Shown in pieces: positions 1-8,673 of a stretch of DNA of 64,000 nucleotides. The stretch comes from JBAQMG01 sp049302575. Its GTDB lineage: Bacteria > Bacillota > Desulfitobacteriia > Desulfitobacteriales > Desulfitobacteriaceae. Location: positions 1 to 64,000 of the forward strand of contig JBAQMG010000110.1 of the NCBI GenBank assembly GCA_049302575.1. Direction: 5' to 3'. A model generated the notes under the pieces. That model had not been told where the DNA came from. It made no database searches and was given only the letters and a program-made list of their open reading frames with translations. A program made the translations under genes and the position numbers. Every line of letters starts with the position of its first letter. The stretch's first letter is position 1.

Positions 1-1
1 T

Positions 2-907
2 ATAATAGAATTTCATCTAAGTCCTTTATATATTTCTGTGCATGCTTGGAATTCGGAGCTGCGGGTTAAGTTAATGAACAATCCGCGTGCTGGAGATTTG
101 CCGGGTCAGCTCAAGCGTTTAGCTGCAGCCGGGATTACCCTTCACGCTCAGATTGTTTTAGTCCCGGGCTATAATGATGGTGTTGTACTTCAAGAAACAG
201 TGGAGTGTTTAAGTGAATTTTGGCCAGCGCTCCAATCAATAGCCGTGGTACCGGTGGGACTTACTAGATACCGTCAGGGACTGATACCCTTGCGCGGTTT
301 CCAGAGTGAAGAGGCACGTCAAATCTTGTCTATGGGTAGGACTTGGCAAGATGATTTTCAAAGGCGCTGCGCTTGCCACTTAGTCTACTTCTCCGATGAG
401 TTTTATACTTTGGCGGGGTTGGATTTCCCCTCACCGGAAATTTACGATGATTTTCCCCAATTGGAAAATGGCGTTGGGGTGGGGACTAAATTCGTTGCTG
501 AAATGGAAAGTGTTTGGGGGTTGTTACCCGAAAATCTAGCTGGGCGAACTCTCCATGTTGTGACAGGAACTTCTGCGGAGGGTTTTCTAAAGCACTGGCT
601 GGAGCGCTTGACGAGCCAAATTAATGGTTTGACTATCACAGTGCAGGCTATTCGGAATGATTTTTTTGGACCGACAGTGACAGTAGCCGGACTTTTGACG
701 GCGGAAGATCTAGCTGTGCAACTTGGCGATCTGCGGGGAGAGGAATTTTTACTTCCTAGCACGATGCTTAACGCTGAGGGTCTATTTTTGGATGATCATA
801 GTCTGGCCTGGCTGGAAGAGCGAGTTAATGGCCGAGCTGAGCTAGTGGAGATTGATGGGGTAGTATTTTTGGAACGTATTGTTGGATATACCTTAGGAGG
901 TGATTAG
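2..907 (+). CDS. DUF512 / TIGR03279-type radical SAM-like protein, 5' truncated by window edge
   Basis: The frame is open from base 2 with no stop before the GTG at 38, and the residues upstream of that GTG (SPLYISVHAWNSELR) read like the middle of this family, so the gene begins outside the window and the GTG is not its start. The visible part carries the end of the radical SAM-like barrel followed by the DUF512 region. Family members usually have an N-terminal PDZ-like segment and a CxxxCxxC site, both outside this window. The function is unknown; in Firmicutes the gene commonly sits just upstream of der, as it does here. The stop at 905-907 overlaps the der ribosome-binding region, so the two are probably cotranscribed. 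Confidence 0.82.
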   Translation: MIEFHLSPLYISVHAWNSELRVKLMNNPRAGDLPGQLKRLAAAGITLHAQIVLVPGYNDGVVLQETVECLSEFWPALQSIAVVPVGLTRYRQGLIPLRGFQSEEARQILSMGRTWQDDFQRRCACHLVYFSDEFYTLAGLDFPSPEIYDDFPQLENGVGVGTKFVAEMESVWGLLPENLAGRTLHVVTGTSAEGFLKHWLERLTSQINGLTITVQAIRNDFFGPTVTVAGLLTAEDLAVQLGDLRGEEFLLPSTMLNAEGLFLDDHSLAWLEERVNGRAELVEIDGVVFLERIVGYTLGGD

Positions 908-908
908 C

Positions 909-2255
909 TTGAGTCGACCTGTTGTAGCTGTTGTGGGACGCCCCAACGTGGGTAAATCGACCTTGTTTAACCGGATTGCTGGCGGGCTAGTGGCCATTGT
1001 CGAAAATAGACCGGGTGTTACGCGTGATCGTCTTTATCGTAATGCTGAATGGTTAGGCCGCAAATTCACCTTGATTGATACGGGTGGAATTGAATTTAAA
1101 GATGAAACAACCTCAATTCCTGCCCAGATGCGTCGTCAAGCTGAAATTGCCATGGAAGAAGCTGACGTAATCATTATGGTAGTGGATGCCCAATTACCAC
1201 CGACCCTAGATGATGATCTGATTGCTCAAACTTTGCGGCGTTCTGGTAAACCTATTATCTTAGCCGCTAATAAAATCGAAAATTTCGAGAGGATAGACAG
1301 TCAAATATATGAATATTACAGCCTTGGTGTGGGTGAGCCTATCCCAATTTCGGCTGTTCATGGGATGAATACGGGGGATTTATTAGATCTGGTTATTGCT
1401 CATTTTCCCAAAGGGGAAGAAGAGGAATATGACCCGGATATCATTAGGATCGCCGTGATTGGACGGCCAAACGTGGGAAAGTCTTCCTTAGTCAATACTC
1501 TTTTAGGGGAAGATCGAGTGATTGTGAGTAATATTCCTGGGACGACCCGAGATGCGATTGATACGCCCTTTGAACGCGAGGGAAAACACTACGTGTTGAT
1601 TGATACGGCAGGTATGCGTCGCAAAGGCCGGATAGAGGAACTGACAGAACAGTATAGTGTGGTAAGGTCTTTGCGGGCGGTTGACCGTGCAGATGTCATT
1701 TTGATGTTGATCGATGCCGTTGACGGTGTAACGGAACAAGATAAAAAAATTGCGGGCTATGCTCATGAGGCTGGCAAGGCAATTATCCTCACGATTAACA
1801 AATGGGATCTGATTGAAAAAGACGATAAAACGATGAAAAAATTTGATAAACAAGTGCGCGATGAACTGAGCTTTATGCTCTATGCACCGACAATGTATGT
1901 CTCGGCTTTAACGGGACAAAGGGTTTCTAAAATTCTTGAATTGGTGGACTTTGTAGCTGAGCAAAATTCGACGCGTTTAGCGACCAGTACGTTTAATACG
2001 CTGTTGCGAGAATGGATCCATTTAAATCCACCGCCGACGGATAAGGGGAGACGTCTGAAAATTCTCTATGCAACTCAAGTGGGAGTAAAACCGCCGACCT
2101 TTGTTCTATTTGTCAACGATACTGAATTATGTCATTTTTCTTATAAGCGATACTTGGAGAACCAAGTTCGAGAACACTTCGGCTTCGAAGGTTCACCTAT
2201 CCGAATGATTTTACGTCAGAAAGATGAGAAAGATGTGGAGAGGATGCGTCAATGA
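909..2255 (+). CDS. der: Ribosome-associated GTPase Der (EngA)
   Basis: Essential tandem GTPase that helps assemble the 50S ribosomal subunit. Two G domains are visible: the first P-loop is GRPNVGKSTLFN near the N-terminus with DTGG as G3, and the second is GRPNVGKSSLVN near residue 180 with DTAG and NKWD. A KH-like C-terminal domain follows from about residue 350. The protein is about 448 residues, usual for Der. I take TTG 909 as the start: AGGAGG at 895-900 lies 8 bases upstream, and it overlaps the GTG at 900, which therefore cannot be the start; the protein then begins MSRPVVAVVGRPNVGKS. It overlaps plsY by 4 bases, which suggests one operon. Confidence 0.96.
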   Translation: MSRPVVAVVGRPNVGKSTLFNRIAGGLVAIVENRPGVTRDRLYRNAEWLGRKFTLIDTGGIEFKDETTSIPAQMRRQAEIAMEEADVIIMVVDAQLPPTLDDDLIAQTLRRSGKPIILAANKIENFERIDSQIYEYYSLGVGEPIPISAVHGMNTGDLLDLVIAHFPKGEEEEYDPDIIRIAVIGRPNVGKSSLVNTLLGEDRVIVSNIPGTTRDAIDTPFEREGKHYVLIDTAGMRRKGRIEELTEQYSVVRSLRAVDRADVILMLIDAVDGVTEQDKKIAGYAHEAGKAIILTINKWDLIEKDDKTMKKFDKQVRDELSFMLYAPTMYVSALTGQRVSKILELVDFVAEQNSTRLATSTFNTLLREWIHLNPPPTDKGRRLKILYATQVGVKPPTFVLFVNDTELCHFSYKRYLENQVREHFGFEGSPIRMILRQKDEKDVERMRQ

Positions 2256-2836
2256 GTTCTTATGCTATTTTTCTGCTAGCGTATTTCTTAGGGGCGTTGC
2301 CTTTTGCCTATTTTGCAGGGCGACTTAAACAGATTGACGTACGAAAGCAGGGGAGCGGAAATATGGGAACAACCAATGCTTTTCGCCTGCTCGGTGTCAA
2401 ATTGGGGCTTGCTGTTTTGGTGGGAGATACGCTGAAAGGAGCGCTGGCGGCTGGCTTAGCGTATAACTTCTTCGAATCTTGGGGTGGGATCAGTGGTGGC
2501 TTATTAGCCATGGCAGGCCATAGCTGGAATCCATTTTTCGGTTTTCGTCCCAGTGGTAAAGGAGTTGCATCAGGACTTGGGATAATACTTGTACTTATGC
2601 CTAAAGTCACTTTGATTGCGATCACTTTATTCGTATTGATCGTCTTTGTGACCCGTTATGTCTCCTTAGGTTCTGCAATCGCTGCTTTGTCGGTAGCCAT
2701 TAGTGTATTTGTCTTCTCAGAACCAGCGGCCTATAGGTTTTTTGGACTTGTTGCTGCTACCGTGGTCATTATTCGTCATCGCACTAATTTTCAACGGATA
2801 AGGAACGGCACAGAACATCGTTTTGGAGAAAAGTAA
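2252..2836 (+). CDS. plsY: Glycerol-3-phosphate acyltransferase PlsY
   Basis: Integral membrane enzyme that transfers an acyl group from acyl-phosphate to glycerol-3-phosphate, the first step of phospholipid synthesis. The 194-residue protein has the family pattern of several hydrophobic helices and the conserved GSGNMGTTNAFR, GHSWNPFFGFRPSGKG and RHRTNFQRI segments, which match the three conserved PlsY motifs. ATG overlaps the der stop as ATGA, so translation is probably coupled. The neighbour gpsA makes the glycerol-3-phosphate that PlsY uses, so the pair fits one pathway. Confidence 0.96.
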   Translation: MSSYAIFLLAYFLGALPFAYFAGRLKQIDVRKQGSGNMGTTNAFRLLGVKLGLAVLVGDTLKGALAAGLAYNFFESWGGISGGLLAMAGHSWNPFFGFRPSGKGVASGLGIILVLMPKVTLIAITLFVLIVFVTRYVSLGSAIAALSVAISVFVFSEPAAYRFFGLVAATVVIIRHRTNFQRIRNGTEHRFGEK

Positions 2837-2950
2837 GCGCGAGGCGCGAAGCACAATGCACAATGCACAATGCACGAGGATCGAGGCACGAGGCGCGACG
2901 AGGTAAGTTGGATTTCGAACAACGAACTTCGAACATCGAACCACGAGATA
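2837..2950. repeat. Intergenic GC-rich short repeats (cacgaggcgcga / cgaacatcgaa family)
   Basis: Between plsY and gpsA lies a run of near-identical small units: cacaatgcacaatgcac, then gaggcacgaggcgcgacg, then cgaacttcgaacatcgaac. The same units recur at about 15240-15320, 16408-16460, 32459-32570 and 36222-36356. No gene or terminator is visible in it; it ends directly before the gpsA ribosome-binding site. Confidence 0.75.
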
Positions 2951-2960
2951 GGGGGATGTT

Positions 2961-3986
2961 ATGGCTAAGATCGCTGTTTATGGTGCGGGTAGTTGGGGAA
3001 CTGCTTTAGCGGTTTTAATGTCAAAGGTTGGTCATGAAGTAGCTTTAATCGGCCGAAACTCTGAGGAAATGGAAGCTATGAAATGTTCACGAGAAAACGT
3101 GCGTTATTTACCGAGCATCGCTTTACCGGTTAACTTAGAAATAACTACCGATTTAGCTTCTTTAAGTGCGGAGACAGTGATTTTCAGCATACCGTCTCAT
3201 GGCGTTCGTGAAGTGGCCCGTTTGGCTAAACCGTATTTGCAGCAAGACACGATTATTGTCAATACCGCTAAAGGTTTAGAGGAAGGAACTCAACTACGTC
3301 TTTCCCAAGTTATTGCCGAGGAACTTCCCGGTTTACCCATTGCCGTGCTTTCCGGTCCAAGTCATGCTGAGGAGGTGGGGCAAGCTATGCCTACCACTGT
3401 CGTAGTGGCTTCTGAGCTGCCGATTGCAGAGAAGATCCAGGGGCTAATGATGACTCCCGAATTTAGGATTTATACTAATCCTGATGTTATTGGAGTAGAG
3501 TTGGGTGGAGCGTTAAAAAATGTAATCGCGCTTTGTACTGGAATTGCGGAGGGTCTTGGTTTTGGAGATAATACCAAAGCTGCCCTCATGACTAGGGGTT
3601 TAGCGGAAATAGCTCGTTTAGGTGTTGCCTTGGGTGGTAATCCCCTCACCTTTGCTGGTTTGTCCGGAGTGGGCGATCTGATTGTTACGTGTACAAGTCT
3701 TCATAGTCGGAATCGTCGCGCCGGGGTAGCGCTCGGTCAAGGGAAACTTCTAGAGCAGGTACTGAAAGACGTAGGAATGGTTGTTGAGGGAGTAAAAACA
3801 ACGAAGGTTGCTTATGAGTTAGGGCGTACTCAAGGCATCTCTATGCCGATCGTCGAGCAGGCCTATGCGGTTTTATTTGAGGGAAAAGATCCGAAAGCAG
3901 CCGTCTTTGAATTAATGGGTCGTGGAAAAAGACATGAATTAGAGGAAGTGGCTCAAATCGCTTTGGCGGCTAGTCCGTTAATTTAG
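2961..3986 (+). CDS. gpsA: NAD(P)-dependent glycerol-3-phosphate dehydrogenase
   Basis: Reduces dihydroxyacetone phosphate to sn-glycerol-3-phosphate for membrane lipid synthesis in the cytoplasm. The Rossmann motif GAGSWGTALA is at residues 7-16; the catalytic region includes the lysine in GGALKNVIA and the GLSGVGDLIVTCTS segment. Its 341 residues are normal for the family. ATG 2961 has a GGGGGA site 6 bases upstream. It follows plsY after a repeat-filled gap and is followed by a very small ORF with a strong ribosome-binding site. Confidence 0.96.
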   Translation: MAKIAVYGAGSWGTALAVLMSKVGHEVALIGRNSEEMEAMKCSRENVRYLPSIALPVNLEITTDLASLSAETVIFSIPSHGVREVARLAKPYLQQDTIIVNTAKGLEEGTQLRLSQVIAEELPGLPIAVLSGPSHAEEVGQAMPTTVVVASELPIAEKIQGLMMTPEFRIYTNPDVIGVELGGALKNVIALCTGIAEGLGFGDNTKAALMTRGLAEIARLGVALGGNPLTFAGLSGVGDLIVTCTSLHSRNRRAGVALGQGKLLEQVLKDVGMVVEGVKTTKVAYELGRTQGISMPIVEQAYAVLFEGKDPKAAVFELMGRGKRHELEEVAQIALAASPLI

Positions 3987-3997
3987 GAGGAGTGATT

Positions 3998-4111
3998 ATG
4001 AATTATTATCCTGAGGTTCTACAATATAGAACATGTCCAGACATTGATGAACCTACTTGGCTGTTCAAGTCTATGAATTCAGAAGTTAAAGTTCCCGATA
4101 ACCCTCACTAA
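3998..4111 (+). CDS. Small 37-residue protein, function unknown
   Basis: A 37-codon ORF begins 11 bases after the gpsA stop and has a strong TAGGAGG site (about 3984-3990) at good spacing. The protein starts MNYYPEVLQYRTCPDIDEP and ends in DNPH; it is acidic and tyrosine/proline-rich, has one cysteine and no membrane segment. It is followed within 25 bases by a factor-independent terminator, so it appears to be the last gene of the der-plsY-gpsA unit. The ribosome-binding site and position argue that it is translated. I do not recognise a family. Confidence 0.55.
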   Translation: MNYYPEVLQYRTCPDIDEPTWLFKSMNSEVKVPDNPH

Positions 4112-4131
4112 TAAGTTCATTTATTAAGCTT

Positions 4132-4178
4132 AAGAACACTCAGGAAGTTGAAAATTCCCTGAGTGTTCTTTCTTTTTT
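4132..4178 (+). terminator. Factor-independent terminator after gpsA / small ORF
   Basis: The arms aagaacactcaggaa (4132-4146) and ttccctgagtgttctt (4155-4170) pair with one bulged base and are followed by tcttttttaa. A second small hairpin, ggattatg/cataatcc, lies at 4187-4207. Confidence 0.85.
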
Positions 4179-4354
4179 AAAAAAACGGATTATGTTTGGC
4201 ATAATCCTCCAAAATGATCAATATACTTATACTGCTTATAGTGCTAGTCCAACCATTAAGTTTGATTTCTAGACCGCTGGGAGGTGGAAGGGAGATAAGG
4301 TGGGGACCCTTCCCCAAATTTGGGGACAGCACACAAAAGGGAGGGAATAATTAG

Positions 4355-5839
4355 ATGGAAAAAGTGGACATTTTCAGTGATATTGCTCAACGTACAGGGG
4401 GCGATATCTATCTCGGTGTAGTTGGTCCGGTACGTACAGGGAAATCCACCTTTATCAAACGCTTCATGGATCTCCAGGTTTTGCCTAATATTCTGGATGT
4501 ATTTGAGCGGGAGCGGGCTAAAGATGAACTTCCCCAAAGTGGTGCCGGCAGGACGATCATGACGACGGAGCCCAAGTTTATTCCGTCAGAAGCGGTAGAA
4601 ATTATTGTTCGAGACACTATTCACATGAATGTTCGTTTGGTGGATTGTGTAGGGTACGCTGTAGAGGGAGCTCTTGGTTACGCCGCGGAGTTCGGGGATG
4701 AGCCCCGGATGATTAATACTCCTTGGAGTGAAGTTGCGATCCCTTTTCAAGAGGCTGCCGAGATAGGGACTCGCAAAGTGATTACTGACCATTCAACGAT
4801 TGGGATAGTTATCACAACTGATGGTTCAATATCCGAGATTTTACGTGATGCTTATCTGGATGCTGAGGAAAGAGTGATTTCTGAATTAAGCCAACTAGGA
4901 AAACCCTTTATTGTTGTACTCAATACGACGCGCCCTTATGCTGAGCACACCATTGAATTATGTCGTTCTTTAGAGGAGAAATACAATGTTCCGGTGCTAC
5001 CGGTAGATTGTATGGAAATGAGCTCTGAGGATATCATGCAAATTTTAGAAGAGGTTTTATATGAGTTTCCCGTGGCCGAAGTAAATATTGAATTGCCTAA
5101 ATGGGTTGAGGAGTTAGACTCCACACATCCTGTTAGGGTAAGTTTTGAAGAAACTGTGCGTAAGGCTATTGAAGGTGTGCAGCGAATACGTGATATCGAT
5201 CGGGCTTTGGATGGTCTTTCAGTGTGCCCACACGCCCAGGATGTTATGTTAAAACAAATGAATTTGGGTACGGGGATTGCAGATATCGAAATAACTGCAA
5301 TAGACAATCTCTTTACGGAAGTCCTTCAAGAACTAACCGGAGTAACTATCGAGGGAGACCATAGTTTGCTTCGCCTTGTTCTAGACTATAGTAAAGCCAA
5401 GAAGGAATGGGATAAAATTTCATCGGCGATTGCCGACGTGCATATTAACGGTTACGGCGTTGTCACACCTGTACTGGAAGAAATGTTTCTCGAGGAGCCG
5501 GAGTTAGTTAAGCAGGGTGGGCATTATGGGATTAAACTGAAAGCGAGCGCGCCTTCTCTGCATATTATTCGGGCTGACGTGACCACGGAAATTACGCCTT
5601 TAATTGGAACAGAGAAACAGGCTGAAGAACTCGTGCGTTATATACTCGATGAGTTTGAGAGTGACCCTAAAAAGGTTTGGGAATCCAACATTTTCGGTAA
5701 ATCCTTACATGATTTAGTTCGGGAAGGAATTCAAAATAAACTTTATCGCATGCCGGAAAATGCTCAACACAAGTTACAAGATACCCTTCAGCGGATTGTA
5801 AACGATGGCAACGGTGGGCTGATCTGCATTATCATTTAG
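4355..5839 (+). CDS. spoIVA: Stage IV sporulation protein A (spore coat basement ATPase)
   Basis: SpoIVA is a cytoskeletal ATPase that polymerises on the outer forespore membrane and anchors the spore coat. The 494-residue length is that of the family. The N-terminal P-loop variant GPVRTGKSTFIKR (about residues 24-36) and the C-terminal tail GGLICIII, needed for localisation in Bacillus, are both present. ATG 4355 is preceded by GGGAGGGAA. The gene stands alone between two terminators and would be expected to be under mother-cell sigma-E control, but I could not assign a clear sigma-E promoter. It identifies the host as an endospore former. Confidence 0.97.
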   Translation: MEKVDIFSDIAQRTGGDIYLGVVGPVRTGKSTFIKRFMDLQVLPNILDVFERERAKDELPQSGAGRTIMTTEPKFIPSEAVEIIVRDTIHMNVRLVDCVGYAVEGALGYAAEFGDEPRMINTPWSEVAIPFQEAAEIGTRKVITDHSTIGIVITTDGSISEILRDAYLDAEERVISELSQLGKPFIVVLNTTRPYAEHTIELCRSLEEKYNVPVLPVDCMEMSSEDIMQILEEVLYEFPVAEVNIELPKWVEELDSTHPVRVSFEETVRKAIEGVQRIRDIDRALDGLSVCPHAQDVMLKQMNLGTGIADIEITAIDNLFTEVLQELTGVTIEGDHSLLRLVLDYSKAKKEWDKISSAIADVHINGYGVVTPVLEEMFLEEPELVKQGGHYGIKLKASAPSLHIIRADVTTEITPLIGTEKQAEELVRYILDEFESDPKKVWESNIFGKSLHDLVREGIQNKLYRMPENAQHKLQDTLQRIVNDGNGGLICIII

Positions 5840-5891
5840 GTTGAGACAAAGTGCTTCGCTGTGAAATTAGTTAATAGCTTTTTTAAAATAA

Positions 5892-5930
5892 GAGAGAGAA
5901 CGTCAAAAATAGGGACGTTCTCTCTCATTT
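5892..5930 (+). terminator. Terminator after spoIVA
   Basis: A perfect 13-bp stem, gagagagaacgtc (5892-5904) with gacgttctctctc (5914-5926), has a 9-base loop and is followed by attttac. Confidence 0.85.
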
Positions 5931-6083
5931 TACACTTACATTTCCAAACGGAAGTTGGCTTATAGCATTAATTACGCTTACTTGTGTACACCCTGGGGTA
6001 TTCTTGCCAAATTTGCCCATAGTACTTATAATGTTTCTAGGCAAGGCTTAACTGAGGGTTTTTTGGAGCAGGGGAGAAGAACA

Positions 6084-6530
6084 TTGGCAATTAGAAATAA
6101 AGACTTTTTAATAGTGAGTAAGGATATCTTGCCAGAGGCAATTTTAAAGACGGCCAAGGCTAAGGAACTCCTTGTTAAAGGGGATGTTTCGACGGTTAAT
6201 GATGCCGTAGAACGGGTGGGAATTAGTCGCAGTGCTTATTATAAATATAAAGATGGGGTTTTCCCTTTCTATGAGGTTAGTAGAGAAAAGCTGATTACGA
6301 TTTCCTTGATTTTAGAAAATAAGGCTGGCGTACTTTCGCATGTCTTAAACTATATAGCAGGATATAAAGTAAATATCTTAACGATTAATCAAGGGATACC
6401 ACTCCAAGGAATCGCCAATGTCTCTATTTCGATTGAGACTGTGGGAATGTCAGATACCCCAGAAAATCTTTTAGTTGGTTTGGGTGAAGTAGATGGAGTT
6501 CGAAAGGTCGAGGTTATTGGTCAAAATTGA
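6084..6530 (+). CDS. ACT domain-containing protein, UPF0735 (PheB/ThrR) family
   Basis: A 148-residue protein with an N-terminal helix-turn-helix-like segment (DAVERVGISRSAYYKYKDGV) and a C-terminal ACT domain from about residue 70. ACT domains bind amino acids; the family was named PheB in Bacillus but its role is not settled, and a repressor-like function is plausible. I take TTG 6084 as the start (MAIRNKDFLIVSKDILP), with GGGGAGA 7-13 bases upstream. The open frame extends 43 codons further upstream, but those residues look unlike the family. The leader between the spoIVA terminator and this start shows no recognisable riboswitch. Confidence 0.85.
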   Translation: MAIRNKDFLIVSKDILPEAILKTAKAKELLVKGDVSTVNDAVERVGISRSAYYKYKDGVFPFYEVSREKLITISLILENKAGVLSHVLNYIAGYKVNILTINQGIPLQGIANVSISIETVGMSDTPENLLVGLGEVDGVRKVEVIGQN

Positions 6531-6605
6531 GCAGTTCGTCTTTTTTACATTGTAGTTCAAACTTTTAAATTAGTAGTTTTTCAACTACAAGTCTTTCAAA
6601 TTATC

Positions 6606-6634
6606 TTGCATTTTAAGTAGTTGTATGTTATTTT
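6606..6634 (+). promoter_or_regulatory. Promoter of tRNA-Pro
   Basis: TTGCAT (6606-6611), a 17-base spacer, then TATTTT (6629-6634), followed about 27 bases later by the tRNA. Confidence 0.5.
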
Positions 6635-6660
6635 ATAAAAGCCTTCTTTTGAAGGGTGAT

Positions 6661-6737
6661 CGGGGCGTAGCTCAGCTTGGTAGAGCGCTACCTTGGGGTG
6701 GTAGAGGCCGCACGTTCAAGTCGTGTCGCTCCGACCA
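6661..6737 (+). tRNA. tRNA-Pro (anticodon GGG)
   Basis: A full cloverleaf of 77 bases including an encoded CCA. The acceptor arms are CGGGGCG/CGCTCCG, the D-arm has AGCTCAGCTTGGTAGAGC, the anticodon arm is CTACC-TTGGGGT-GGTAG with GGG at positions 34-36, and the T-arm has GTTCAAG. The accessory island with a serine recombinase begins right behind it, a common arrangement for integration next to a tRNA, although I found no second copy of the tRNA 3' end. Confidence 0.95.
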
Positions 6738-6773
6738 AATTAAGACGTCACCTTTGAGACAATCTCAGAGATT

Positions 6774-6806
6774 AGAAAACCCCTTATTTCAAGGGGTTTT
6801 CTGCTG
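6774..6806 (+). terminator. Terminator of tRNA-Pro
   Basis: Stem agaaaacccctt (6774-6785) with aaggggttttct (6791-6802), 5-base loop, GC-rich centre and T-rich distal arm. Confidence 0.8.
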
Positions 6807-7037
6807 TCTGGGGCTGAAAATCAACCATCTAACTAAGAAATAGTAGCGCTAAAATCGTCTTTGAGCAGGTTTTTGAAAGAGAGCAAAAATACACGATGCA
6901 CCAATTTGCACCATGGTCTAATAATCATTGTACTGTTTTTTAGACACTTAGAAACGATCACTTGTGCGTACGTATGTGCTGAGATAAGCTAGTTGAGTAG
7001 GCAAAAACTTAATTATTGTCTCATAGATAAGGTCAAA

Positions 7038-8027
7038 ATGCCCCAAGAAAGAAAAATTATATTATTGAAGCCGAAGCTGAAAATTCCACCATTGTTTAAG
7101 CGGGTGGCAATCTATTGTCGCGTTAGCACCGATCACGCCGCACAAGAAGAAAGCCTAAAAGCTCAAATCGACAAATATCAGAAAATGGTGGAAGCCCGAT
7201 TTGACTGGAAATTGGTAAAAACCTATTCGGATATAGCCTCTGGCAGAAACACCTCGGGACGCACTGAGTTTACGAACTTAATGAACGACTGCAAAGCTGG
7301 AAAAATTGATTTAATTATTACGAAATCGATTAGTCGGTTCGGGCGCAACACTGTGGATATTCTGAGTAATATCCGCGAGTTGAAGAAATATAACATAGAT
7401 GTGTTTTTTGAGGTTGAAAACATGTTTACTTCGGACAGCAGTTCAGAGCTTTTGCTATCTCTCATTAGCGCAGTAGCTCAGGAGGACAGCGCATCAAAAA
7501 GTCAAAATATAAGAATAGGCATTGAATATCAACTAACAAATGGAACATCACATCTTTACTCACGCCCCTGTTATGGTTATAAAAAGGGCGAGAACGGTAA
7601 TTTAACCATAGATGAAAAGCAAGCTAAAAATGTAGGGTGGATTATCAATCTCTATTTGCAGGGTTATAGTGTACTTTCAATCATCTGGGAACTGAAAAAA
7701 CGTAGAATAAAGTCACCGAATGGTAATGCTATCTGGTCAAAACGCGCAATTGAGACATTGCTAGTCAATGAAAAATATGTCGGTGATGTCCTTGTTGGTA
7801 AAACATTCAAGCATGAATTTCCCAGTAATAAGCGTCGCGTTAATAATGGCGAGCGCAAAAAGTATGAAATGACGAATTCTCACAAACCGATAATCCAGCG
7901 TGAAATTTTCGATAAAGCGCAACAAGAACATAAGATGAGAAGCAATATCGGGATAGATGCCGGGAAGGCTGTACGTAAGAATACGCGGTATAGTATGAAA
8001 AGTCCTGCAATAAAAAAGTTTGCTTAG
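7038..8027 (+). CDS. Serine recombinase (resolvase/invertase N-terminal domain plus recombinase domain)
   Basis: Site-specific DNA recombinase. From about residue 20 it has the resolvase catalytic domain (RVAIYCRVSTDHAAQEESL, with Ser as the nucleophile in CRVST and the later ISRFGRNT), then a DUF4368/recombinase-type region (RPCYGYKKG, WSKRAIETLLVNEKYVGDV). The 329-residue length is shorter than most large serine integrases (450-550), with no zinc-ribbon or long coiled coil at the C-terminus. ATG 7038 has AAGG 5-8 bases upstream; an upstream TTG at 6993 would add 15 residues. It stops at TAG 8025, after which the same frame runs on for 32 codons. It is probably the mobility gene, or its remains, of the island behind tRNA-Pro. 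Confidence 0.85.
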   Translation: MPQERKIILLKPKLKIPPLFKRVAIYCRVSTDHAAQEESLKAQIDKYQKMVEARFDWKLVKTYSDIASGRNTSGRTEFTNLMNDCKAGKIDLIITKSISRFGRNTVDILSNIRELKKYNIDVFFEVENMFTSDSSSELLLSLISAVAQEDSASKSQNIRIGIEYQLTNGTSHLYSRPCYGYKKGENGNLTIDEKQAKNVGWIINLYLQGYSVLSIIWELKKRRIKSPNGNAIWSKRAIETLLVNEKYVGDVLVGKTFKHEFPSNKRRVNNGERKKYEMTNSHKPIIQREIFDKAQQEHKMRSNIGIDAGKAVRKNTRYSMKSPAIKKFA

Positions 8028-8126
8028 AATGTCTCTACCCAGGTTCAGATTGCAAAACTATCCCCGAATGAGTATTACGAATATTGTCAGACGGGCATCT
8101 ATCCTATTAAGGATCGGGATGAATAG
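8028..8126 (+). pseudogene. In-frame 32-codon extension behind the recombinase stop
   Basis: After TAG 8025-8027 the recombinase frame stays open to TAG 8124-8126 and reads like real protein (QIAKLSPNEYYEYCQ, then GIYPIKDRDE). It may be the lost C-terminus of the recombinase or the tail of another gene joined by a deletion. It has no start codon of its own. Confidence 0.4.
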
Positions 8127-8144
8127 ACCTAAATCTTTCCAATA

Positions 8145-8441
8145 TTGCACAGAATCTTTTGTTCTAGTTTTATCTATAAAAATTTAGTTGCACCGTTAGG
8201 CGTGTATACAGAATGGGGTACACTCCACTTTGATATTCTTGAAAAAGCTTATAATCTTGAGTTTAGCGAAACTCATCCCTTGGCTAATTCAAGAATCCTT
8301 AATCTGAGAAAATGCTTAAAGGATATTTTGCCAGACCAATATAAAACTATACTTGATGGAAGTGAAATCATAGAAGAAATCGGTCTAAATTTATGGAGCG
8401 TAAATAAAGAAATAATTTATGATTTATGCAATAAGCTTTAA
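8145..8441 (+). CDS. Hypothetical protein or gene fragment
   Basis: A 98-codon frame (TTG start) with protein-like composition: LVAPLGVYTEWGTLHFDILEKAY and a helical C-terminal half ending in NKEIIYDLCNKL. I see no Shine-Dalgarno site before TTG 8145, and the frame opens only four codons upstream, so this may be the 3' remnant of a longer gene. No domain is recognised. It lies between two recombinase-derived pieces in the island. Confidence 0.35.
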   Translation: MHRIFCSSFIYKNLVAPLGVYTEWGTLHFDILEKAYNLEFSETHPLANSRILNLRKCLKDILPDQYKTILDGSEIIEEIGLNLWSVNKEIIYDLCNKL

Positions 8442-8673
8442 AAATAAATTTCAGGATTAGTTGCAGAGGCCTTTATCGTGCCCGCCTCTAATCTCTTAAT
8501 CTGTTAATCCGAAAATAAACGATTAATGAAAGGGAAAATTTATGAAAAAAACGAAAGTAAAGCTGTCTAAATTAAACTCAGACGTGGTCTAATAGCATTG
8601 CCAAGACTAGCAAGAAAAGAGTCATTAAGAAATCAAAGGCTCTAAAAAGCAAGAAAACTATCAGAATCAATAA

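Noticed and set aside
1503..1853. 116-codon minus-strand ORF inside der
   Set aside because: Shadow of a strongly conserved plus-strand gene; the same applies to the other long antisense frames within named genes.
5930..6083. Possible T-box or amino-acid leader before the ACT-domain gene
   Set aside because: No T-box sequence or terminator/antiterminator pair could be identified.
6625..6843. 72-codon ORF across tRNA-Pro
   Set aside because: It is only the translation of the tRNA and its terminator.
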